A DNA stretch of 64,000 nucleotides from Atherix ibis (Eukaryota; Arthropoda; Insecta; Diptera; Athericidae): the NCBI GenBank assembly GCA_958298945.1, contig OY282610.1, positions 31,136,167 through 31,200,166 of the forward strand, given 5' to 3'. This document shows, piece by piece, positions 46,771-56,960 of this stretch. Numbering within the stretch: position 1 is the first letter of the stretch; the number at the start of each line of letters is the position of its first letter. The position numbers were made by a program, and so were the translations under genes. A model generated the notes under the pieces. It was not told the DNA's origin and searched no databases. It saw nothing but the letters and a program-made list of their open reading frames with translations.

Positions 46771-49700
46771 ATCGTTCATAATTATTTTGCTAAAAAAGTT
46801 AGTATTTGCTTTGACTAGCTGTACGAATCTATAAGTATATCACAGGCATTTTTCTAAATTCTGTGTTAATAATTCTTCTTCGAATTAAATCGCAATGTTC
46901 TAGAGATACCTAAGTGAGAAGCGTATCCGACGAATGGATAAAGGAGGGTCATCATTGACACTCTAAAAAACACCCTCCGAATAAATACAGCACCTCTTAT
47001 CTGAAAACAGGTGATTAAATTTCATACCATGTACGAGTATACACACTAATAGCTGTTGCACCATCAATTGACTCACGACATCTTTTTTTTTAAGTTCAAA
47101 TAATAGATCGTCGGAAAATGTATAAAAATTCATCAATTTTTACCAGTTTCTGGACTGACTATTTAGTTATTATAAAATTTTATAAAATCTGCAAAATAAA
47201 AAATTGAAATTAAAAAAAATAAAATTCAAAAATTACAAATTTTTAAAAACTGTTAGTCCACTTAGTTTTTGTTGTTCAGTCGCTTGATCCTTATTTAAAA
47301 AAAATAATTATATAATTTCATATGATGGTGGCAAATAGGCAAGTAAAAAATTAAGTATATTTAAGTGGAAGCTGAGGTGCAAAACCAGGGTGACTAAACA
47401 TTTCCTTCGGGAAAGACATAGTATAGTAGTAGAATTTATAATATTTTTTCTTCGTAGATACAAATACTTAAAGGATACTCACGGTACATTAATCAAAATT
47501 AAGTACTTTAGTACTTCACAGTTTTGCGTTCTGTATTATATTGTCACTGTTTTCAAATTAAAGTAAATTTTCTAAAATTGATACTGAAACGGCTTGAATG
47601 TAAGTAACTGGCTATAGTGAAATTTTCCTTTTTTCATATTAATTTTAAGATCTCTTAAGCTGCACTTGTAGAAATATTATTGAATGGGTTTTTAAGATAA
47701 TCGAAAATCCTTTTTTATTGCGTTTATTAAAAATCGTCTTTGATTTTCTTACTGTATGAAATTAGGTAAGGATTTTTCAAAATAGTTTAAACTAAAATAA
47801 AATGTCCTTTTAGTATTGCTATTCGATTGGAATTATTTGAAAATAAATGAAACTGAAGATAAATAAAGTATTATCGAAAACATATATATATATAAGAATA
47901 TTGTTAGGGCGTTGATCATCATGACAAAGGGAGCTTCTCGAAAGGAATGAAAGTCACTCAAATCATTGTCAAAAAAAAAGAAGAAAAAATCCAATTGGAA
48001 AAATTTAACGATAGGACTAGTAGGATTTTGGTATGTTTTCTTCTACATTTTATTTTGAGGGCGTATAAAAGCGAGGGGGTGGTTGTTGCTTTGAAAATAT
48101 TTTCCAAATGAATAATAGAATGCGAGATGGAACGAAATATTCTTTGTGAAACAGTTTACCCATAAATACAAAACAAAACAGAAGAAAAAAAAATTTGCCC
48201 TTGCCCGATTTCGAATCCTTTCCGTTTCGATTCAGTAACAGGAATAAAAGGATGAAAAATTCAATAGGGCGGATTACTCTCCTTAAATTACAAGTGCGCA
48301 CGAACATCCTGACATGTTTTTTTTTTTTTTTTTTTTTTGTGTGTGGAGTAAATATAAGAAATTTCTAAAAATATAAATGATTATTTCTTTGTGTATATTT
48401 GTGTGGATAATTCTATATATTTATTTGTTGATTTATAATTTTATTTTTTTAAATTTTATATACATAAATGACGTATATTATTCTAAAATGAATATCCTTT
48501 CATGTTAAAAAATTTTAAATTAAACATTTACCCTTTCTTATTATGGATAGTAATATTTATTTTGGTATCAAATTATTAAGGGTATGAGTATAATACTCGT
48601 AATATGTAAGAGTATATAAATACTCTGACCAGGATATTCATATACGAGTACATAATCGAAATTTGTTATTGTTTCGAAATTCATTTTCGCACAATTCATA
48701 TTAGCCTAATTATATGGTAGATTGGTTTTTTTATATCACATTTTTATCACCCGCCCCCCTTTTTTTTGCTTACTTATATTTTGTATTAATTTAGTTAAAA
48801 TGAAGATGACATATTTTTATTGCTGACTTAAAGTATGTTGAATTAACGAATTTGGTGATATTGTATTTTCGTCTGAAAGCTTTACTAAGCAGTATTTTCG
48901 TAATTTGTGCCTGTTCTGCTGCATTTTATCAGTCAGCAAATTCATCCCTTTTTTTTGATCCCTTATAACACTTAATTTTGTATATTTATACATATTTATA
49001 TATTGTATATAACCAGAAGCTACAATTTTTTGGCCTTACGAATAAATTATTGTGGTTTTGTTGTTGCGCCCTTTATAATAGCTGATAAGATTTTACAAAA
49101 TAACAATAATAGCAATAATTTTTATTATATTAATATGGTAGAATGTAGGACATAAAAAGTTACTGCTCTTAAAAAAAATATATTTTAGTGAGTATTATTT
49201 TATAAAAATTTTATGCATAATATTTTTTCAAAATATCATAGTAATTAGTAAGGCTTAAAATGGAAAGTTTTTAAATTTTATTATTCTAATTATTGATAAA
49301 GAAATTTTCTTTAAATATTAAAATTATAAAAAAATATAATTTTTCAAATGATATAGTAAGGATATTCTATCCAAAAAATATTTGCAAGAAACTTTTAAGT
49401 TTTAAATACGTATAAACAAAATATTTTTATAAAAATATTAATGTTTCTGAACAATTTTTGATTTTTCTACTAAATTGTCATTTGGATCTAATTTTTATTT
49501 AATATTCCACCTACAATTCAATTAATTTTTTTTATTAAAAAAAAAAAAAAGAATTTTGCCCATTAAATTTGATCTAATAATTTTATAAATAAAGTTTCTT
49601 AATAATAAAAGTTTATTTATTTTTTTGTTTTGAAAAGTGGATCCTTGCAATTTGACAACTATTAAGACAAATATTTGCCATTTTATTATTGCAATATTAG

Positions 49701-49904
49701 TAATTCATTTATTAACCAACGGGCTATTTTCCATAGCCACGTTTCAAACAATATTTTCTTCAATATTGGGTGTCATGTCTTGTTCGGATTACATGTCAAT
49801 GAGGAAAATTTTTTCTATACAAAGCTCTGAACACTTATAAATGACTCTTAATAATCCATTGTATTTAAGAACAGCGACTTTCTGGTGTGCAGTTTAGTTT
49901 TAAT
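46771..49904. other. AT-rich sequence without recognisable gene
   Basis: Nothing readable. Octamers at 47032-47039, 48594-48601 and 48643-48650. A run of over 20 T lies at about 48317-48339. The 85-codon minus frame at 48050-48307 and the 67-codon plus frame at 49637-49840 match nothing I know. Confidence 0.65.
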
Positions 49905-49975
49905 GTGTTATTGGGCCATATTTCTTTGAAAATGAAGGAGGAGGGACACTTACCGTCAATTCATAATTTAAACTT
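49905..49975 (+). pseudogene. TnpG-like scrap
   Basis: The plus strand reads VIGPYFFENEGGGTLTVNS then a stop. G-P-Y-F-F-E-N is a typical internal block of the TnpG transposase group. About 20 codons only; flanking sequence adds nothing. Confidence 0.5.
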
Positions 49976-50229
49976 AAAATTTATATATTTACCATGGTTT
50001 TAACAAGTCTCAAAATACGACAAATTTTGGTTTTACGAGTACTAGGTCTGTTCAAAAAGTATCGCGAATTTTAAATTTCCGCGGGTTACGTATATTCGAT
50101 TTTCGATTTTTTTGTGGCATTATGTTGGTACTCATATCTCTCACTTATGCCGATTAGTTCAACCATTTTGAATTTCAGTTAATTTTTGACAGCTGCTTTG
50201 CTTGCACATATTTTGGCTCGTCTTCGAGT

Positions 50230-50770
50230 TTTGCCCATTCTAAAAAATGGAGCAAAGAATCTGTTTCGGGAACAAGAAAAATCACAAAGGGGGTAGATCT
50301 GGGGATGGCTGCGACATTATCATTATGTTATTTTTGCACAAAAATGCGCGCACAAGCAACGATGCATGAGCAGGGGCGTTATCATGGTGCAAAAACCTAT
50401 TTTTGTTCTTCCACAAATCCGGGCGTTTCTGGCGGATTGCTTCGCGCAACTTGCTCATAACTTGCAGGTAATATTCCTTATTGATCGTTCTACCCTGTGG
50501 TAAGAACTCATGTTGCACCACTCCCCTGCAATCGAAGAAATCTGTAAGTAACAGCTACCATTCGACCGAACTTGGCACACTTTTTTCGGTCTTGGCTCAT
50601 GCGGCAGCTTCCATTGGGATGATTGAGCTTTGGTTTCCACGTCATAACCATAAGCCTATGATTTGTCACCAGTTATGACTCTCTGGAGCAAATTTGGGTC
50701 ATCGCAGACAGAGTACAACAGTTCCTTAGCAATGTTAATGCAATGCTGTTTTTGGCCGAAAATGGTCAAA
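50230..50770 (-). pseudogene. MarB mariner transposase remnant
   Basis: Lacks the DNA-binding half. Minus-strand pieces: a linker and first catalytic region (about 50640-50750), then the frame at 50282-50521 with VQHEFLPQGRTINKEYYLQV, KRPDLWKNKNRF and HHDNAPAHASLLVRAF. The third catalytic region is broken (SPDLPPL then stop) and the C-terminus is missing. Frameshift between the two parts near 50540. Inactive. Confidence 0.85.
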
Positions 50771-50925
50771 AATCGAAGACGAACCAAAACTCGTGCAAGC
50801 AAAGCAGCTGTTAAAAATAAACAGATTACTCAAAATGACCAAACTTGTCGGTTGTTGAGAAAAAATTGAAAATCGAATATACGTAACGCGCGGAAATTCA
50901 AAATTCGCGATACTTTTTGAACATA

Positions 50926-51122
50926 CACGGTGTGTCCCAAAAATAACCGAACTTTATGATACGGCAGACAACATGCAGCGCCATCTATTAAAAATATGCA
51001 AAGAATGAAAAAGATACACTCTTCCTTTTTCAAACACACCTAAATTCATGCAAATCGGATGACAGATGTGAAAGTTACAGCCATTTAAAAAAAAAAATCG
51101 GTTATTTTTGGGACACACTGTG
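50926..51122. mobile_element. MITE copy 2, 197 bp, nested in MarB copy 3
   Basis: Ends CACGGTGTGTCCCAAAAATA and, inverted, CACAGTGTGTCCCAAAAATA; TA on both sides (50924-50925 and 51123-51124). Internal words shared with copy 1 include CAGCGCCATCTATT and AAATCGGATGACAGATGTGA. About 47 bp shorter than copy 1, lacking the second CGCCATCTATT part. Inserted into the terminal repeat of MarB copy 3, so it is the younger of the two. Confidence 0.93.
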
Positions 51123-51131
51123 TACCTCGTA

Positions 51132-51839
51132 TTGTCAGAATTAAAGTTGTAAGACTTTTGCTTATAAAATTTTGTAATCACTCATGTTAAAACAGATACC
51201 ATAATTTTAAAACTTTGGAGCGTTCAAAAACTACCATCCCTCAAAAAAGGGCTAATAAGGTATTTTTTCTTACAATATATAAATTTTGTGTAAATCTGAT
51301 TTTCAAATAGATTTTACTGAACTTTATTTTCCGAAGCTGAAATTAAAGAATTTGGTTTTCTTTATTTAAAAAATATTCACAAGGAAAATAATACGAAAAA
51401 AAATAAATTTTTAAGTTTAAAAAAATTTACTAAACTTTCACAAAAAAATAAGAAAAACAAGGCTAAACTACCAACAAACTTAACTAACTTTGTTGAATAA
51501 AGAAAAACTTAATTAAAATACAAAATTATTATAATATTTATTAGATCAGTACTACCCTCATCATGCTTAGCTTTTAAGAAATAAATGATTACTATACAAG
51601 TTATAGCAAAACTAAATAAATAAACTTTTTAAAACTTAAAATTCTAATCATTAAAGTTCGCACATCATTAAATCATTCTAAATAAATTTCATATCTCAAA
51701 ACTTTATAACTAATAGTATTTTTGTATTAAATTTATTTATATAATTTTATTTAATTTTTTAATCGTACCATGAAATTCTTCAATTTTATACTCGTAATTT
51801 TCATATTATTTCTATTTTATATATTTTTAATAATATAGT
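51132..51839. other. AT-rich sequence without recognisable gene
   Basis: Nothing readable; octamer at 51789-51796. Confidence 0.65.
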
Positions 51840-51912
51840 ATTTTACTATAAATTCAAATTTAATAATTTGTTATATAATAATAAATTATTAAATTTGAAT
51901 TTATAGTAAAAT
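51840..51912. repeat. Perfect 30-bp inverted repeat, 13-bp loop
   Basis: Arms 51840-51869 and 51883-51912 are exact inverse copies, very AT-rich (TTATAGTAAAAT at the outer end). Directly followed by a second palindrome. Confidence 0.95.
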
Positions 51913-51920
51913 AACATATA

Positions 51921-51967
51921 CAAAATAAGGATCTACTGCATGCTTTCTGCAGTAGATCCTTATTTTG
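51921..51967. repeat. Perfect 20-bp inverted repeat, 7-bp loop
   Basis: Arms CAAAATAAGGATCTACTGCA (51921-51940) and its exact inverse (51948-51967). Loop TGCTTTC. Lies 8 bp after the previous palindrome. Not followed by a T run, and its GC content is modest, so a terminator role is unlikely in this eukaryotic context. Confidence 0.95.
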
Positions 51968-54900
51968 CGCTCAAAGATTTCCAACTTTAACTCACCTTCA
52001 AGATTACAATTTTTAAGTTTTTAGTAGTCCAGAGTACATTTTTAAATTGGAAAATAGTCCAGTTTTAGTAGTCCAGTTTTGGGATTTTGATATAAAATTT
52101 CTGGAATAATATAAATATATAATTTCATATACATTTGATAAATCCTAATTCTTTTTATATATATTGAGGACATAGTAATGGTTTTCTTAGATCCTGGCAG
52201 CCAAATAGACTCTTAAGAAACACTTTTTATACCGTTTTTAGAGACACTAATTTGTCATGGCTTTTATAAAATTCAGACTAAATTTGAGGTTCCCAATAAG
52301 TATCCGATTCCTTTTACTTGATATCAAATTAATCGATTTTTGCTTAAAATAATAATTTTAGACCTACCAGACTATTATAAACTCTGATAACTTCCGATCT
52401 GACTATAACGTTTTAAAGTTTGATCAGAACAACTCTTCGAAATTTTGAACTTAGCCACTGTAAATCGCTGCAATTTACTTTCATTAAATAAAGTTACAAT
52501 AGCAGAACATATTTTAATACAAATTTGATGGTTTTTTTTCCATGTTTTTCAATTTTTAATTAAATTGAACTTAAAAGCTTCAACCTTTAATAACTATTAA
52601 GAAAAGAGGTTAAAAATAGTCATCTACATATGTATGAAGAATAATGTTTAGGCGATATCAAGAATGTAAATTTCTTAAAATTCCCGAAATATTATCATAA
52701 AAATTTAAATTTTATTTGTAACTACTACAAACAAGGGTGGCAACTTGATAATTGCACATGTCCTATCATGGCAATTAATGGGAGAAGAATTGAACTTTTT
52801 TGGAATTTATATAAAAAAATTTTAAGAAAACACTGCGAGATCGATAGAATTGCAAAATACTATCTATTTCCGAACAATTTATAAGCCATATCAGCACTAA
52901 ATGAATACATTTTTATTGATGATATATTTTGGGAAAATTCCAAATTTTACACTCATCCATAGTACTTGAAAATAATAATAAAATTCTTCTCGGCTATAAT
53001 AAATCTTCATCATTTTTCAAAATTTTCATCATAAAAGCATAGAATCTTAAAATCAATATTATTGCAAAATAATTAAATTCAATAAAGATTTTATCTTATA
53101 TAATCAACATTTTAATGAGAATTTTATCACTTGATGTACAAATGTGAATAGATGGGACGTATTCAGAAAAACAAAATTATCATGTATCATTTATCCTTCT
53201 AAGATAAAAACGAAAAAAATAAATTATTTGTTGCCTTAAGCTTGCATACCCAAGATACAAAAAAAAAACAGCAAAAAAAAATTTATAATAATAAGATAGA
53301 TACTTAACGATTATGAGAGAACATTTTTTTCACATGTATTGACAATAATAATAATTTACTTCAATATTAAGTGGGTGTTTTTTTCGGTTTTTGTATGATA
53401 CTCGTAAAAACGCTCAGATATGTTTTATCTCTCATGTGATTAATTACTATAACAATTTACCATTCGGATTCTGAACATTCGATATTAATTTCTATTAAAA
53501 GATTTTCACGATCAAATTACTTCTGATAGGATAAAATTTAAAAATTGACCAAACGTAAACAGTACAATTATAAAATATATTTAATGATTTTTAACTTTTC
53601 TTCTGAAATGTTCATAATTGCTTGAAGTTTTTTTTTTTTTTTAAATTTTCGAATTCACAATTTAATTCTGGTATAATATTTTAATTATTAATATTGTTAA
53701 AAACTTAAATATTTTTCAAAATTAATAAAGTGAATTTTTTGAAAATATTGAAAAATTACAATTTTTTTTTATAAATTTTAACCGGTAACGTTTTACTGCA
53801 AAGAAAAATCAATCATATTTAACTGTCATATAAGCTTAAATAGGTTCTGCAAAATATCAGTTAATAAATGCCTTTGTATAATAAAAAAACTAATTTTGAT
53901 TATTGAAAAAACAATTTTTTTTAAGTAATTTGCAATTAATTTAACATTACTCATTTTTGTATAAAGAAACAAAACCATTTTCATAGTAATAACAAAATAA
54001 TAAAAACATATTTTAAAATTATTTTATACTATAGAGTCAAAAATACCTTTAGGTAATAACATACAAATAATAAAATTCTTCACTCATAAATATTGTACAT
54101 CAAAAAGTATGGATACAAATTATATTCTAAAAGTCTGTCAAATGCAGAATTTTAAAATATATCTAAAAGTAAATTTATAACGTTAATAAAAGATTATGAA
54201 AAATAAAATTCATCGAAAAGAAAAAACAAATAAAGAAAATTTATTTGGGAATTATGTCATAAACAGAATTTTGAACAGAAAATTCGTATAAATAATTAGT
54301 TAATGTAGAATTCAGTGGTGAGAAAAATGTTGATCCTATATACATAAATTTTATATCTCATTGAAACAGTGGAAACAATTAGTGTAGAAAATTTATGCAT
54401 CCTTTCATTACGAATAAATCTGTAGGGGTTGGCTAATAGTTACATCCAACTTGAATCAAAATCCATGTTTAATTTGGTATTAATTGGCACGTCATTGAAG
54501 TGGGCACAAAACACTAACCACTTATTTGAATAGTACATGAACTTTAGTAACCACTTAGTTTGCTGAAAAGAGAAGCATTTTTTTTTAGAATTTCTTTTTA
54601 TTTCAAAAAAGTTTAATTTATATTTAAAATGTACTTTTAGAAGAAACAATTTCAAATACTATCAATGAGAAATATGTCTTTATATATTTAATTTTGATAT
54701 TAAAATTACAATATATATTGCGTTTTTATCGATATAAGAAAAATAATCTTTTAAAAAGACTTTAAAAAAGAATAAATTACAATGTTTAATAATATTATTA
54801 TAGAATTTAGTTTGGTTTATAAAAATGTAAAAATTTTTGTAAAGTTAGTCAAGAGAAACTTAGGTCCCAAAAAAAAAAATACTATAAAATGAATAGTTTT

Positions 54901-55104
54901 GAAAATAAATATTATAGAATATTATGAATAGTTTTGTTAAATTTGTAATTTATAGAAAACCTTTTGATAGTAATCTGGTGATAGTAGTTGTTTTGATTTA
55001 AAAAAAAAAACAGATAATACAGTATTGTACCTCCATCAATATACACAAAAACCAAGTCTTCATTAGCTCTTTCCTAATTCTTCTCCACATAATTGTACAA
55101 ACTG
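51968..55104. other. AT-rich sequence without recognisable gene
   Basis: Over 3 kb with no readable protein and no transposon ends. Octamer at 53399-53406. Confidence 0.7.
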
Positions 55105-55106
55105 TA

Positions 55107-56546
55107 CTAGGTCTGTTCAAAAAGTATCGCGAATTTTGAATTTAAATGGGTAACGTATATTCGATTTTGGATTTTTTGTGGCATTATGTTGGTACTAATG
55201 TCTCTCACTTATGCCGACTAGTTCGGCAATTTTGAATGTGCAGTTAATTTTTGACAGCTCGAGGGTCGTTCAATAAGTCCTTAGAAAATACAAGAAATTG
55301 CGCTTGTAGTGTCGGTAAAGACATTATTGACGGTAAAGACATTTTTACACTGCGCTTGTAGTATCGGTAAAGACATTTTTTTTGTAAGTAGCATTATTGA
55401 CAGGAAAGCTGTCAAAATTTCAGCTCGATCCATAGCGTAGGTCAATTTCTATCATTGATTAAAGTTAACAACATTTATTTGTGCATAACAATGGAAAAAA
55501 GCGAGTTTAGGACTGTCATCAAACATCTCCATTTGAAAGGATTAAGCCTGAAAGAAATCAAAGCCGAGTTGAATGCAATTCATGGCATATGTGCACCTGT
55601 GTTTGCGATGGTTTACAATTGGGTGAATGAATTTAAACGTGGCCGTTCATCCACAAAAGATGAACATCGTTCAGGACGCCCAGTTGAGGTGTCTACTCCT
55701 GAATTAATCGACAAAATCCACGATCTGATTTTGAACGATCGGCGAATTAAAGTGCGCGAATTAGTTGAGGCCTCTGGCATATCACAATGTACAATCGCTT
55801 CAATTTAGCATGAAAAATTGTTTGTGAAAAAAATTTCGGCAAGATGGTGCCGCGTTTGCTCTCAGAGGAGAATAAGCGCAATCGTGTAGTGGACTCTGAG
55901 GCTATGTTGGCACTCTTTCATCGCAATGCTGCCGAATTCCTTCGTCGATATGTCACTGTGGACGAAACCTGGATACACTACTACACTCCAGAAACGAAGA
56001 GACAGTCATCACAGTGGATTTTGTTTACAACCGAGCGCCAAGTTCGGTCGAATGTGAATATTTTGCTTACAGTTTTCTTCGATAGCAGGGGAGTAGTGTA
56101 TCATGAGTTCTTGCCACAGGGTATAACGATCAATACGGAATATTACCTGCAAGTTATGCGCAAGCTGCTCTAGGCAATCCGCCAGAAACGCCCGGATTCG
56201 TGGAAGAACAAAAATTGAATTTTGCACCCTGATAACGCCCCTGCTCACGTACTGTTGCTTGTACGCGAATTTTTGGCCAAAAACAACACACTTATATACC
56301 GCAGCCACCATATTCCCCAGATCTGTCCTCCTGTGACTTTTTCTTGTTCCCGAAACAGATTCTTTGATCCATTTTTTGGAATGGGAAAAAATCGAAGACG
56401 AGCCAAAACATGTGCAAGCAATGCAGCTGTCAAAAATTAACTGAACATTCAAAATGGTCGAACTTGTCAGCATAAGTGAGAAACATGAGTACCAACATAA
56501 CGCCACAAAAAAAATCGAAAATCGAACACTTTTTGAATATACCTCG
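55107..56546 (+). mobile_element. MarB copy 4 carrying a MarA 5' half (chimeric mariner)
   Basis: Outer ends are MarB: CTAGGTCTGTTCAAAAAGTA after TA (55105-55106), and the inverse at 56546. The 3' flanking TA is now TT. The first 153 bp are the MarB long repeat. At 55260 the sequence switches, exactly at the first base of a MarA terminal repeat (CGAGGGTCGTTC), to MarA. It stays MarA to about 56020, then switches to MarB transposase and MarB right repeat. There is no TA at the 55260 junction. The MarA 5' non-coding part also has a local duplication (TCGGTAAAGACATT repeated at about 55310-55370). Confidence 0.9.
55491..56400 (+). pseudogene. Chimeric MarA/MarB transposase, broken
   Basis: Starts as MarA (ATG at 55491, MEKSEFRTVIKHLHLKGLSL) with its DNA-binding domains. 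A TTG-to-TAG stop (55806-55808) and a one-base loss near 55845 follow. From 55844 the frame gives the MarA linker PRLLSEENKRNRVV and first catalytic motif VTVDETWIHYYTPE. Just after the shared motif QSSQW (about 56015) it continues in frame as MarB: ERQVRSNVNILLTVFFDSRG, then VVYHEFLPQG, a stop at 56171-56173, then HPDNAPAH (second catalytic region, H-P-D for H-H-D) and the same truncated MarB end as in copies 1 and 3. The exchange point lies at an equivalent position in both proteins. Confidence 0.88.
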
Positions 56547-56669
56547 TTCAGTTTAAATCTCATCCGGTATCTTTAGATAATAATAAGTGAAATTGTATTT
56601 TAATAATGCATTACGAAAATATAAGTTGCAAAATTTAGGCCAAATTTTGGAATATTATTGAATTTTCTG

Positions 56670-56960
56670 CTATACTTGGTGGATCCGCAATTTTCACTTA
56701 CAAAAAGATCCCGGAAAATGTTTCTTATCAAGAGTAAAAGTTTTTCGCGGTATTAAGTACTTTTGGAGGTGCGAAAAGAAGTGTAAGGTTTAATTTTCAA
56801 AAACTAATGAAAATGTTTCAAAAACTGATAAGTACTAATTTTTTGAACTACTCAGAAAAAGAGGTATCCGCTTAAGATCGGATTATTGCAGACACTTGCA
56901 TACTCCACTAAAACAATGCTTCCTGTAGTCCTACAGCGCTTTTATTCACAGCTCAAATAA
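56670..56960 (+). pseudogene. MarF mariner relic
   Basis: Begins GGTGGATCCGCAA (56680), like the relic at 16105. It shares with the relics at 29740 and 39060 the words TTATCAAGAGTAAAAG, GGTATTAAG and TTTTGGAGG, followed by CAGACACTTGCATACTCCAC. The end corresponds to the I-L-H-H-D-N catalytic region. Too decayed to read as protein. Confidence 0.45.

Larger units (their letters stand above)
50042..51129 (-). mobile_element. MarB mariner copy 3, long-repeat deletion derivative with MITE inside
   Basis: Left end CTAGGTCTGTTCAAAAAGTA after TA (50040-50041). The right end has the matching inverse, but a MITE (50926-51122) splits it 5 bases before the tip; the last bases CCTCG and the outer TA follow at 51125-51131. 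Terminal repeats of about 185 bp as in copy 1. Both internal deletion joints (5' repeat to linker, and FFLFPK-type codons to repeat) are the same as in copy 1. Confidence 0.92.

Noticed and set aside
48050..48307. 85-codon minus frame
   Set aside because: Low-complexity F/L/K-rich composition in AT-rich DNA; no recognisable motif.
51921..51967. Intrinsic transcription terminator
   Set aside because: Not a bacterial context and no T run after the stem.
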